Assembly (NCBI GenBank): GCA_036733345.1
Contig: DAINAR010000031.1
Coordinates: 1-36,266, forward strand
Source: JAFGMQ01 sp036733345
GTDB taxonomy: Bacteria; Desulfobacterota; DSM-4660; Desulfatiglandales; Desulfatiglandaceae
Length of the DNA stretch: 36,266 nt
Reading direction: 5' to 3'
Positions within the stretch are counted from its first letter, which is position 1. The number at the start of each line of letters is the position of its first letter. A program made the position numbers and the translations under genes. This document shows positions 23,326 to 31,380 of the stretch, one piece after another. The notes under the pieces are model-generated. The model was not told the DNA's origin. It was given only the letters and a program-made list of their open reading frames with translations, and searched no databases.

Positions 23326-24151
23326 CTTTCGCCATGAACTGGGAAGGGATCCCTGGTTTATTACAGGTATAGTGCTTGCCTGTATTTTATTCTTTCTGAT
23401 AGTGCTTGGGCCGTATTTAACATCTTATGACCCCGACGATATATCTTTCAGCCCCCTCAGCCCTCCATCAGAAGAGCACTGGCTGGGTATTAATGACGGG
23501 GGGATGGATATTCTGTCTGAATTGCTCTACGGTATGCGCAACACGGCTGGCTTCGGCCTGTTGGCCGGAGTCTTTGCCCTTTTTATAGGTGTGTCAGTGG
23601 GATTGATCGCTGCGTGGTTCAGCGGATTACCGGACCAGATCGCCATGCGTCTTGCAGATGTAATTCTGGCTGTTCCTTCGGTGATGATTCTGATTATGAC
23701 GGCTGCCCTGTTCCGGCCATCGCCGTTTATGCTTGCCCTTATATTTTCGTTCATGTCGTGGCCCACAACCGCAAAGGTAATCCGGTCGCACGCCCTGGTG
23801 GTAAAAAACCGCCTGCATATTCAAGCAGCACGGCAGGCAGGGGCTTCCGGCGCTTATATTATAGCCAGGCATCTGCTGCCGGAACTTTTTCCTCTATATG
23901 TAATAGGCTTTGCCGCCAAGGCTCGAATGGCCATGTTCATGGAGGCCTCCCTGGCCTTTCTGGGGCTGTTCGATCCGAGCCGGAAATCACTGGGGATAAT
24001 GATAAGTTATGCAATCAAATACTATTACATGGATATATGGTGGAACTGGCTTCTTCCGCCGGTGATTGTTCTGACTCTCCTGACAATGGCTGTCACCTTT
24101 CTGGCTGTCAGCCTTGAAAAGGTGTTTGATCCAAGATTGACGGCTTCGTAA
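23315..24151 (+). CDS. ABC importer permease, DppC/NikC type
   Basis: 278 residues with about six membrane segments. WLGINDGGMDILSELLYGMRNT (about 50-71) matches the DppC/OppC entry motif HxLGTDxxGRDxLSRL, with substitutions. The EAA loop is IQAARQAGASGAYIIARHLLPELFPL. The C-terminus DPRLTAS is encoded inside the left end of a palindromic repeat (24137-24294), so the repeat has supplied the stop codon and possibly the last few residues. It forms the heterodimeric channel with the preceding permease. Confidence 0.92.
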   Translation: MHISFRHELGRDPWFITGIVLACILFFLIVLGPYLTSYDPDDISFSPLSPPSEEHWLGINDGGMDILSELLYGMRNTAGFGLLAGVFALFIGVSVGLIAAWFSGLPDQIAMRLADVILAVPSVMILIMTAALFRPSPFMLALIFSFMSWPTTAKVIRSHALVVKNRLHIQAARQAGASGAYIIARHLLPELFPLYVIGFAAKARMAMFMEASLAFLGLFDPSRKSLGIMISYAIKYYYMDIWWNWLLPPVIVLTLLTMAVTFLAVSLEKVFDPRLTAS

Positions 24152-24294
24152 AAAGTCCAATTTCTTCGTTGGGCTTCATCTCGTTGCCACTGCGACGTAC
24201 TGTAAGTACGCCTCGTGACACGAAATTTGTCCGCCTTGAACTTGGCGCTTTTTACAAATCCGCTCGGAATTTGACTTTTTACGAGACCAACAAG
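24137..24294. mobile_element. MITE-like palindromic repeat (~158 bp) with imperfect terminal inverted repeats
   Basis: The left end TTGACGGCTTCGTAAAAAGT is mirrored at the right end as TTGACTTTTTACGAGACCAA, giving ~24-base imperfect terminal inverted repeats with the core TCGTAAAAAGTC. A central palindrome ACGTACTGTAAGTACG lies near the middle. It carries no gene, and a decayed end occurs at 20442-20470. It sits exactly between the permease and ATPase genes and overlaps the permease stop codon. Similar palindromes are frequent in deltaproteobacterial genomes (recollection, not searched). Confidence 0.7.
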
Positions 24295-24309
24295 ATTAAA
24301 GGAAGTGAT

Positions 24310-26304
24310 TTGAAACTGGAAATTGACAATCTGACAGTTGCTTACCATAACAATGGTCGAGCCATTCTGGCGCTTGACAAGGTTGATCTCACAATGGAGA
24401 CAGGTCATGTCACGGCGCTGGTCGGTGAATCAGGTTCGGGCAAGACAACGCTGGGTAAGACGATTATGGGACTTCTGCCGGATAATGCCGGGATATCGGG
24501 ATGCGTTAAACTGGATGAGAGAGATATAATTGGTCTGAATGAAGCGGCCATGAACCAGATCCGATGGTCAAAGGTCGCCATGGTGTTCCAGAACCAGGCT
24601 GCAAACCTCAACCCTGCTCACCGCATCGTAGATCAGGTGGCAGAGCCTTTGATTCAGCACAGGCGGATTAATGTAAGCGCTGCAAGAGGATGTGCAGGTG
24701 AGGCGCTTGAGCGCATGGGTCTCCTCAGGGATCAGGCCGTCCGTTTTCCTCATGAATTGAGCGGTGGAGAGATACAGAGGGCCATGCTGGCCATGGCACT
24801 GATTATGGAGCCTGAACTGCTTATTCTGGACGAACCTACCTCGGCCCTGGATGCCATGACCAAGGCATTTGTGGCTGATGTAATTTGTGGTGTGAAAAAA
24901 AATGGTACATCTGTTCTGCTTATCACCCATGACCTTGATCTGGCGCGAAGGCTGGGTGATGAACTTGTTGTACTATACCTGGGCAGTGTCATGGAGATAA
25001 TGCCGGCAAAAGAGCTTCTGCTCAATCCTTTGCATCCCTATACCCTGGCACTGGTCCGTTCCTATCCGGGGATGAAGGCCCTGCGTGATCTCGGAGGCAT
25101 ACGCGGGGATGCCTTTTACCGCATAAGCCACAGTCACCTTCAGATGGATGAAGAGGAGAGACCTCATACCCATGTGCTTGGTCCGGAGGCCTTTCATGAA
25201 GACCGGCATGCTGCGCCCGGGGGCTGCCTTTTTCAGCCGCGGTGCACTCAGTCTGAAGAAGGGTGTCTTAAGAATGATGTGCCTGTTATGAATCTGGGAG
25301 GTCACTCTGTCCGCTGTCTCAGAGGAGGCATAGTAAACCGTATGGAGCTGAAGGACGTGAGCAGAAAATATGGAAAGGTCACGGCGCTTTCCCATGCGAA
25401 TCTGGAACTGCGCGCAGGAGAGGTCTTCAGTATTGTCGGTGAAACAGGATCAGGCAAGAGCACTCTTGCCATGATTGCAGCCGGAGTACTTATGCCGGAC
25501 AAGGGGAGACGTATTTTTGAAAATATGGATATGGACAGATGGCCGGTCAGGGGCAGCAAATCTCTTGCCGGCAGAATAGGTGTGATTTATCAGAATCCTG
25601 CAGAGGCGGTCAGTCACCGGCTGTCAGTTTTTGATATCGTGGCCGAACCGCTCAGGATTCAAGGTAAAGGACATGATAAGGGGGAAATCGATGAGCGTGT
25701 GAAACGCGCCCTGAAAGATGTCCGTCTTTCCTCGGAACCCGGGTTTATCACGCGATATCCACATGAACTCAACATGGGGGCCATTCAGCGGGTCTGTATT
25801 GCGCGGGCACTGATACTGGAGCCCTCACTGCTCGTAGCGGATGAGCCGACCAGTTTCCTGGACCCGAGCGTCCAGGCCAAGGTTCTCAAACTTCTCATGG
25901 ACCTGCAGACCGAGAAGGGCCTGACCATGCTCTTTGTAACCCATGATATCGGGCTGGCTCGAAAAATATCAGACAGGATCGGCGTCATGCTTGCCGGCAG
26001 GATAGTGGAGGTCGGACCGTCCTCACAGGTACTTTGCAACCCGTTACATCCTTATACCGGTTTATTAACCAAAAGCGCGGCAGGCCATGTTGACAGCGCT
26101 TTTCAAATACCTGATGAATCCAGTTCTGGCTGCTGTCCTTTTGCCAGGCGTTGCAGTCTTGCTGAATCAAACTGTTTTTCTGAATTGCCGCCGCAGGTAT
26201 GTCTTGACGGTGGATATCACAGGGCTTTGTGTTTTCGGCCGCAGATAGAGGATTATTCTGATAAACTTGATAAGGTGCCTTCCCTGAATGGATTTGAAAC
26301 TTAA
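24310..26304 (+). CDS. Fused double ATPase of the ABC importer (DppD-DppF / NikD-NikE type)
   Basis: About 664 residues with two ABC domains. The first has GESGSGKTT, signature LSGGEIQRA and LLILDEPTSALD. The second has GETGSGKST, a degenerate signature LNMGAIQRV, and LLVADEPTSFLD. Each half ends in the OppD/F C-terminal cysteine motif (CLFQPRCTQSEEGC and CPFARRCSLAESNC). An open frame extends to 24169, but it is repeat-derived. I place the start at TTG 24310, where AGGAAGTG forms a Shine-Dalgarno and KLEIDNLTVAY begins the domain. Loss of LSGGQ in the second half suggests one weak ATP site, as in asymmetric ABC pairs. It energises the two permeases. Confidence 0.9.
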   Translation: MKLEIDNLTVAYHNNGRAILALDKVDLTMETGHVTALVGESGSGKTTLGKTIMGLLPDNAGISGCVKLDERDIIGLNEAAMNQIRWSKVAMVFQNQAANLNPAHRIVDQVAEPLIQHRRINVSAARGCAGEALERMGLLRDQAVRFPHELSGGEIQRAMLAMALIMEPELLILDEPTSALDAMTKAFVADVICGVKKNGTSVLLITHDLDLARRLGDELVVLYLGSVMEIMPAKELLLNPLHPYTLALVRSYPGMKALRDLGGIRGDAFYRISHSHLQMDEEERPHTHVLGPEAFHEDRHAAPGGCLFQPRCTQSEEGCLKNDVPVMNLGGHSVRCLRGGIVNRMELKDVSRKYGKVTALSHANLELRAGEVFSIVGETGSGKSTLAMIAAGVLMPDKGRRIFENMDMDRWPVRGSKSLAGRIGVIYQNPAEAVSHRLSVFDIVAEPLRIQGKGHDKGEIDERVKRALKDVRLSSEPGFITRYPHELNMGAIQRVCIARALILEPSLLVADEPTSFLDPSVQAKVLKLLMDLQTEKGLTMLFVTHDIGLARKISDRIGVMLAGRIVEVGPSSQVLCNPLHPYTGLLTKSAAGHVDSAFQIPDESSSGCCPFARRCSLAESNCFSELPPQVCLDGGYHRALCFRPQIEDYSDKLDKVPSLNGFET

Positions 26305-26342
26305 ACGGTATGATGATATTCTGAAAAAACTCGGAGAAGACC

Positions 26343-26954
26343 ATGAATAATACAATAATAACCGAAGATCTTATTAGAGAGACAGCCAGCTTCCACGGTC
26401 ACTGGTGCCCGGGGCTTGCCATAGGAATACGTGCTTCTGAATGGGTACTGCAGGAATTGGGCAGGGCGCAGGATGAAGAAATAGTTGCTGTTGTCGAAAC
26501 CGATATGTGTGCTATCGATGCAATTCAATATCTGACCGGGTGCACATTTGGAAAGGGAAATCTGATTCACAGGGACTATGGAAAAAATGCCTTTACCTTT
26601 TACCGGCGGCGTGATGGGAAGTCAGCACGGCTGGTGTTGAAACCTGTATCTTCAACCAAAGAAAGGATGACCATGGAAAAGCTGCATAAAAAGATGCGGG
26701 AGCACGGATTATCCGCAGAAGAAGAAAAGTCCAGGCAGGAGGCAAGGGCAGCCTCTTCAAGACGTATCATGGAATCTGACCTGACTGCTCTGTTTGATAT
26801 AAAGCCGGCACCAGGCCATGTTCCGGAGAAGGCCAGGTTTCTATCGAGCCTCGTATGCGAATCATGCGGTGAGGAGGTTATGGAGACGCGAACGCGGCGT
26901 TTTGGGGGGATGGTCCTTTGCATACCCTGTTTTGAAGACATGGAAAGAAGGTAA
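26343..26954 (+). CDS. FmdE family protein with C-terminal zinc finger
   Basis: 203 residues. The N-terminal FmdE domain shows TASFHGHWCPGLAIGIRASEW (about 14-34), ETDMCAIDAIQYLTGCTFGKGN and YGKNAFTFYRR, with the HxHxCPG and Cys motifs that bind metal. The C-terminal VCESCGEEVMETRTRRFGGMVLCIPCF is a two-Cys-pair zinc ribbon, as in other FmdE proteins. Despite the name, such proteins are widespread outside methanogens beside metal transport or molybdo-enzyme genes. It lies 38 bp after the ABC ATPase with a GGAGA Shine-Dalgarno, so it is probably co-expressed. A metal-handling role is inferred. Confidence 0.88.
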   Translation: MNNTIITEDLIRETASFHGHWCPGLAIGIRASEWVLQELGRAQDEEIVAVVETDMCAIDAIQYLTGCTFGKGNLIHRDYGKNAFTFYRRRDGKSARLVLKPVSSTKERMTMEKLHKKMREHGLSAEEEKSRQEARAASSRRIMESDLTALFDIKPAPGHVPEKARFLSSLVCESCGEEVMETRTRRFGGMVLCIPCFEDMERR

Positions 26955-26956
26955 GA

Positions 26957-27027
26957 AAAAGCAAAAAAGCTCAAAGGTTAAAGCTGAAAGTTCAAAGCTG
27001 AAAGGTGAAAGGTCAAAGCTCAAAGTT
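26957..27027. repeat. Degenerate 9-10-bp tandem repeat (AAAGSTSAAAG type)
   Basis: Variants of AAAGCTCAAAG, AAAGCTGAAAG, AAAGGTGAAAG and AAAGGTCAAAG follow one another directly after the fmdE stop. The unit is purine-rich and non-coding. Confidence 0.75.
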
Positions 27028-27076
27028 TACCCGCCAGTGTTTGTGGTGGGTTTATCCCGCAATGATGCCGGGCTGA

Positions 27077-27192
27077 ACCAATAACTAATAACCAATAACT
27101 AATAACTAATAACCAATAACTAATAACCAATAACTAATAACTAATAACCAATAACTGATAACTAATAACCAACAACTGATAACCAATAACCA
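27077..27192. repeat. Tandem array of 7-bp units AATAACT/AATAACC (~16 copies)
   Basis: Units AATAACT and AATAACC alternate for ~116 bases with few errors until 27160, then decay (GATAACT, AACAACT). It is a variable-number-repeat-like microsatellite with no coding frame. Copy number probably varies between strains. Confidence 0.9.
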
Positions 27193-27313
27193 GCACCCTG
27201 CGTGTTGAAATCAGTCTTGCCAAAAACGGTGTTGTTCGATAAATTATGGGCAGTCAGGCATTTTTGGTGAGAGCAAACTTTTTGGATAGAAAACTTGAAT
27301 CAGGAGACAAAAA

Positions 27314-27505
27314 ATGTGTGAAGCAAATGCATTTTTCTTCAGGGATGGCCAGGAAGAGCTGTTCCTTGAGAGTGTGGATATAGTACAGCCGGAGGAGGAC
27401 GGACAATTCCGGTTGATAAATATCTTTGGGGAGCAGAAGATTATTAAAGCTAAAATCAAAGAAATGAAGCTGGTGGATCACAGGCTCGTCTTTGTAAGGC
27501 AGTAA
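27314..27505 (+). CDS. CooT-like small nickel-binding protein
   Basis: 63 residues with the CooT pattern: MCEANAFF at the start, where Cys2 is the nickel ligand of the family, then an SH3-like barrel (ELFLESVDIVQPEEDGQFRLINIFGEQKIIKAKIKEMKLVDHRLVF). CooT from carbon-monoxide dehydrogenase operons is a Ni(II)-binding dimer that aids cofactor loading (family knowledge). The length matches. A CAGGAG Shine-Dalgarno lies eight bases upstream. It is separated from the ABC importer and FmdE by repeats, but its presence supports a nickel theme. No CODH gene is in view, so it may serve another nickel enzyme. Confidence 0.85.
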   Translation: MCEANAFFFRDGQEELFLESVDIVQPEEDGQFRLINIFGEQKIIKAKIKEMKLVDHRLVFVRQ

Positions 27506-27669
27506 GACACCATATGAACTGCCCCGCAGCAATCCAGACGGTATCAGACGTCATTTCAGAAAAAACCGGAAACCATAAACTTGCTTGACTGGGTTCCCCC
27601 GAAACGAGGTCCGGAGCAGGCTTTATCAAGTCCGGGATGAAAGGACGAAGCGGGCTTCGGGGATACGTT

Positions 27670-27690
27670 CGCCGTGTTTATGGCGGGCTT
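27670..27690 (-). repeat. Inverted copy of the GCCCGCCATAAACACGGCG repeat core
   Basis: Read on the minus strand, this is AAGCCCGCCATAAACACGGC plus one base, identical to the tandem copies at 149-206, 27 kb away. This confirms a dispersed repeat. Confidence 0.75.
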
Positions 27691-27691
27691 T

Positions 27692-27766
27692 TCTGCCTTT
27701 TACCAGCCTTTGGCTTGTTGGCTGGCTGGCTGGCAGATCTTGTCTGCCTTTTACCAGCCTCTGGCT
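27692..27766. repeat. Direct repeat pair TCTGCCTTTTACCAGCCT...
   Basis: Two copies of a 24-base unit (27692-27715; 27743-27766) differ at one base and are separated by GGCTGGCTGGC runs. Related GGCTGGTTTATTAGCCTTTGG occurs near 28966. Non-coding. Confidence 0.75.
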
Positions 27767-27823
27767 GGCTGGCAGATTGAAACAATCGAGATTAAAGTTA
27801 CAGTGAATTCAGGAGGCTTAAAA

Positions 27824-28792
27824 ATGATAGTTGTAACCGGAGGAGCCGGTTTTATCGGCAGTAACTTTGTGGAGAAATTAAACAACGAAGGTATTGATGA
27901 TATTGTCATTGTCGACCATCTTGGATGTTCAGAGAAATGGAAAAACCTCGTCAATCTCCAGTACAGCGATTATTTGCACAAAGATTCATTTCTTCAGATG
28001 GTGCTCGAAGACAATGTGAGGTTTCCTGTTGAGGCACTTGTCCATATGGGAGCATGTTCTTCAACGACTGAGCCGGATGCCGATTACCTCATGAAGAACA
28101 ATTTTCATTATTCATGCCGTATAGCCGAGTGGGCATTGAAGCATGAAGTCCGATTAATATACGCCAGTTCTGCAGCAACTTACGGCGACGGCTCCAAAGG
28201 ATTTAATGATGACGAAATCCTGATCAAGGACCTCAGGCCCGTCAATATGTACGGCTATTCCAAACAGCTATTCGATCAGTGGTGTCTGCGAAACGGTATT
28301 CTGAAAAAGGTCGCGGGGATCAAGTTTTTTAATGTCTTCGGGCCTAACGAATATCACAAAGGCGATATGACAAGCGTTGTGTACAAGGCGTATAATCAGA
28401 TCCTGGAAACAGGTTGCGTGCGGCTATTTAAGTCCTATTCCGCGGAGTATCCTGATGGCGGACAGAGAAGGGACTTTGTTTATGTTAAGGACTGTGCGGA
28501 GGTGTTGTGGTGGCTCATGGAACACGAAGATGTCAATGGGATATTCAATCTGGGAACTGGACGCTCACGGACCTGGAACGAACTGGTCAGGGCAGTTTTT
28601 TCAGCACTTGAACGTGAACCGCGTATCGAATACATCAACATGCCCGAGAAACTGCAAGCCCAGTACCAGAATTACACAGAAGCAAAGACGGATAAACTCC
28701 TGGAGCATGGTTGCCCCGTATCATTCAAGCCTCTGGAAGACAGCGTCCGTGATTATGTGGTGAATTATCTGTCTTGTAACCGCCACTATTGA
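27824..28792 (+). CDS. hldD: ADP-L-glycero-D-manno-heptose 6-epimerase
   Basis: About 322 residues. HldD converts ADP-D-glycero- to ADP-L-glycero-D-manno-heptose for the LPS inner core, in the cytoplasm. The NADP site GGAGFIGSNFVEKLN is at residues 7-21, followed by ASSAATYGDG, the catalytic Tyr/Lys pair in YGYSKQLFDQW, FFNVFGPNEYHKGDMTSV (strongly HldD-like), and GGQRRDFVYVKDCAEV. The length equals typical HldD. I start at ATG 27824, with AGGAGG eight bases upstream; the frame runs 150 bases further back, but that part encodes repeat. It stands alone, away from other LPS genes, and supports a Gram-negative envelope. Confidence 0.93.
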   Translation: MIVVTGGAGFIGSNFVEKLNNEGIDDIVIVDHLGCSEKWKNLVNLQYSDYLHKDSFLQMVLEDNVRFPVEALVHMGACSSTTEPDADYLMKNNFHYSCRIAEWALKHEVRLIYASSAATYGDGSKGFNDDEILIKDLRPVNMYGYSKQLFDQWCLRNGILKKVAGIKFFNVFGPNEYHKGDMTSVVYKAYNQILETGCVRLFKSYSAEYPDGGQRRDFVYVKDCAEVLWWLMEHEDVNGIFNLGTGRSRTWNELVRAVFSALEREPRIEYINMPEKLQAQYQNYTEAKTDKLLEHGCPVSFKPLEDSVRDYVVNYLSCNRHY

Positions 28793-29289
28793 TTCCCATG
28801 GCTTTACATTTATGCGAGCTACAGGCTAACGACGGTAGTCGTTAAACAAAGCCTTCACCTGATTTTATTCGGGAACACGGAATAGAATATTTGGTGAAAA
28901 CACTGAATAACAGATGGAGTCTATCCGTCAGTTTTTGTGGCGGACTTGCCGGTCTGTTTTTTTTGGCTGGTTTATTAGCCTTTGGCCGGGCCAATATGAC
29001 GGCTTTGATGGCCTTTTATTCAAATACGACACAACCTCGAAAGCCGAAATTCATGTCAATATAATTCACACTTAATCCACTCTTCGTAGCCCTTAGAAGA
29101 TCATAGAGTATTCATTAACCGAATGAACCCCTTTTATGCTGAATAAATGTGAGAAAAACACGAATTCTATCTGCTGATTCACCGTATTTGGCGTAAATCG
29201 AGGCTGCTGTCGATTTTCCGGCTGACTCTGCTAATAAGACAAGCACCTTTATATGTTTGAATTAGCCTTTTAGGTTAGGATTGCATAAT
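28793..29289. other. Gene-free stretch between hldD and a methyltransferase gene
   Basis: No gene seen. A perfect hairpin TAACGAC-GGTA-GTCGTTA (28827-28844) lies 35 bases after the hldD stop and might stabilise or end its transcript, though no T-run follows. Copies of the GGCGGACTTGCC and TTAGCCTTTGG repeat motifs occur at 28930-28990. Nothing else is recognised. Confidence 0.55.
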
Positions 29290-29829
29290 CTATATCTTTG
29301 TAAAGAGCTGCATATAAAAATGTTCTCCAACTTCAATAAGTTTCTTTGGAACAAAGGAAAGTCTATTTCTTAATTCTTCAGGGGAAGAACGCATTTCCAC
29401 AGGAGGTCCAAAAGGGGTGTCTTCTTTATTAATATTGATTATAGCTAATTGAGCTTCATGCTTAAGAATTCTATTTACTTCATTCTCAAAACCCGCAATT
29501 TGAATGTCAGAAAAAATATGGAATACAGTTGAAAGATAGACCAGATCTACTGAAGAGTCTTTAAGCTCGGTCCTTTTCGTAATATCGCCGACAAAGGCAA
29601 TGATATTGGATTCCTTTCCAATTTCTTTTTTAAGGCTGGCAATTAATCTATTATCAGGGTCAAGAGCATAAATTTTCCCGGTATTTCCCACTAATTTTGA
29701 GAATTTTTTTGCCATATACCCGTTTCCACAGCCGGCATCAAGAATTGTCTGGCCAGGTGAAATATTTAAATTTATTATTATTATTTTGTTATTTAGCAAT
29801 CCTTCAGAAAATTTTCCCATATTATTCAA
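29290..29829 (-). CDS. Class I SAM-dependent methyltransferase
   Basis: 179 residues. The SAM-binding motif I ILDAGCGNGYMAKKF (about 29-43) is followed by the acidic end of strand 2 (YALDPDNRLI), motif II-like VGDITKRTEL and DLVYLSTVFHIF, so the fold is a Methyltransf_25/UbiE-type domain. It lacks the extra helices of large enzymes, and its target is unknown. It stands alone in AT-rich flanks. Possible roles in arsenic or small-molecule methylation cannot be told from sequence. Confidence 0.85.
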   Translation of the reverse strand: MNNMGKFSEGLLNNKIIIINLNISPGQTILDAGCGNGYMAKKFSKLVGNTGKIYALDPDNRLIASLKKEIGKESNIIAFVGDITKRTELKDSSVDLVYLSTVFHIFSDIQIAGFENEVNRILKHEAQLAIININKEDTPFGPPVEMRSSPEELRNRLSFVPKKLIEVGEHFYMQLFTKI

Positions 29830-30128
29830 AATAACCCGTTGATCCTTTCATCTCAAAAATCATGTAGATTTTGAAATAAATCATAGGCAGGCCTATATTT
29901 TGAAAAGCATGTTGCTTTTTTTATCAAATATGCAGGCCGATACCCTTAAAAATGTATACATATTCCTATTAAACCTTTTTGAAGTTGTGGATTATCTTTT
30001 TAAGGTTTTTTATACGCTTAAACCTGTTTAAGGTGCTAAGGATTCTTGAGGCATAACCCGCCAACCCCTTGACGAGGATGTGAATTTTCCTTTAAGGTTA
30101 TAATATTTTATGTTCAGAGGTCAATGCC
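29830..30128. other. Divergent intergenic region
   Basis: No gene in ~300 bases between the methyltransferase (minus) and the radical SAM gene (plus). It is AT-rich near 29830-30010 and presumably holds both promoters; no clear consensus boxes. Confidence 0.5.
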
Positions 30129-31367
30129 ATGAGCGCTGATGAAATCCAGGATTATGTGATTGATATGGGTCCCATGGGACCGATCGGCGAGGGAGAAGCC
30201 CTGATATTGAGGGTAAATCACAACTGCCCATGGAACAGATGCCTGTTTTGCCATGTTTACAAGGGAAAAAAATTCGGCTACCGGAATGTTTCGGAGATCA
30301 AGAGGGATATCGATGTTATAAGAAAGATCGTTAACCTCATAGAAAATGCTTCCTGGGACATTGGTTTTCAGGGAAGAATAAACAGGGAAATCATGATAGA
30401 AACAGCAAGGAGATTTCCGCAGATCTATGGGAAGGATTTGTTTCATCCAGCACAGGAGAATGCGCTCGCATTATCGACCCTCAACAATGTTGCCAACTGG
30501 CTGTTGTGCGGTGCCGGAAGGGTGTTCCTGCAGGATGCCAACGCCTTGATCATGAGACCCGATGAATTAGTAGAGGTATTGAGGTATATCAGGGAGATTT
30601 TTCCGACGGTGCAGACAATTACAAGCTATGCAAGGTCAAAGACATGTGCACGGAGATCTTTAAAAGAGCTCCAGGCCCTGCACGAGGCAGGGCTTTCATG
30701 GGTATTTGTCGGAATAGAATCCGGCTGCGACGATATCCTGAGCAATATGCAAAAGGGAGTTAAGGCAGGGGAACACATTGATGGCGGTAAAAACATACGG
30801 GGAGCCGGAATCGATATGGCTGCCTTTGTGATGCCCGGTCTGGCAGGGAGCGACGCGGAACTTGGAAAAAGACACATTCTTGAAACAATTGAGGTCTTGA
30901 ATGCCGTGCGCCCAAATGAGATCAGGGTAAGGAGCCTGGCTGTTCAGGAGAATTCTCCGCTTTATTCGAAATGGGAAAGTGGTGAATTTGAACCCGCTTC
31001 TGAAGACCAGATGATTGATGAAATAGAAATGCTCATTAAGGGCCTGAAGTTTGACTGCATTATTGAAACGCTCCAGATGACTAATACCCTTTTCAATATA
31101 AAGGGCAGATTATCAGAGATTAGAGGGGATATTCTTGCAAGGATTGCAGAATACAAGGCATTGTCTCCGCTGGAACGTGCAGGGTTAAGACTGAAAAAAT
31201 ATCTGTATGACGGTTATCTCGCCATTGTTGAGGGATGGGGGAGATTTGATTCCAGACTGAGCCAGCTTGTTAAAGAAGCGATAGAGGGACTTGAGAAGCA
31301 ATCGACTGATGCCCCTCAAAAGATAGACCGGGCAATATTTGCCATAAAATCAAAGGGTGTGCCTTAG
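30129..31367 (+). CDS. Radical SAM protein with Cx4Cx2C cluster motif
   Basis: 412 residues. The cluster site is NHNCPWNRCLFCHVY (about 31-45), spaced C-x4-C-x2-C rather than the usual C-x3-C-x2-C; a WNRC/HNKC spacing like this is seen in some uncharacterised radical SAM groups (recollection). TIM-barrel features follow: a long helical insert with QDANALIM, WVFVGIESGCDDIL (SAM-ribose-type GIESG) and AAFVMPGLAG. No SPASM cysteines are seen at the C-terminus and no B12 domain precedes it. AGAGG lies upstream of the ATG. It converges on the next gene with 13 bases between. The reaction is unknown; it is not near the PqqD gene, so I do not link them. Confidence 0.85.
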   Translation: MSADEIQDYVIDMGPMGPIGEGEALILRVNHNCPWNRCLFCHVYKGKKFGYRNVSEIKRDIDVIRKIVNLIENASWDIGFQGRINREIMIETARRFPQIYGKDLFHPAQENALALSTLNNVANWLLCGAGRVFLQDANALIMRPDELVEVLRYIREIFPTVQTITSYARSKTCARRSLKELQALHEAGLSWVFVGIESGCDDILSNMQKGVKAGEHIDGGKNIRGAGIDMAAFVMPGLAGSDAELGKRHILETIEVLNAVRPNEIRVRSLAVQENSPLYSKWESGEFEPASEDQMIDEIEMLIKGLKFDCIIETLQMTNTLFNIKGRLSEIRGDILARIAEYKALSPLERAGLRLKKYLYDGYLAIVEGWGRFDSRLSQLVKEAIEGLEKQSTDAPQKIDRAIFAIKSKGVP

Positions 31368-31380
31368 TAGTAATGCAGGT

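Larger units (their letters stand above)
26955..27313. other. Repeat-filled gap between FmdE and CooT-like genes
   Basis: No gene. The first ~75 bases are a degenerate AAAGCTCAAAG-type tandem repeat, then a GC-rich palindrome near 27030-27050 (CCCGCC...GGTGGG), then a 7-bp tandem array (27077-27192). The final 100 bases precede the CooT-like gene and may hold its promoter, but no clear boxes are seen. Confidence 0.7.
27506..27823. other. Repeat-containing gap upstream of hldD
   Basis: No gene. Open frames here are low-complexity products of the repeats (LACWLAGW...). It contains the inverted copy of the 1-591 repeat core at 27670-27690 and a near-perfect direct repeat of ~24 bases at 27692-27715 and 27743-27766. 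The last 13 bases carry the hldD Shine-Dalgarno. Confidence 0.65.

Noticed and set aside
24169..24309. N-terminal extension of the fused ABC ATPase
   Set aside because: The 47 extra codons lie wholly in the MITE-like repeat and the spacer just after it; TTG 24310 has a Shine-Dalgarno and begins the conserved domain.
27077..27192. Possible CRISPR or origin iterons
   Set aside because: Seven-base units without spacers; no DnaA boxes or replication gene nearby.
27674..27823. N-terminal extension of hldD
   Set aside because: The extra codons come from the CCAGCC/GGCTGG repeats; ATG 27824 has an AGGAGG and matches the family start.
30129..31367. Radical SAM protein as partner of the PqqD-like protein
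   Set aside because: It is 23 kb away, on the other strand, and shows no SPASM domain.
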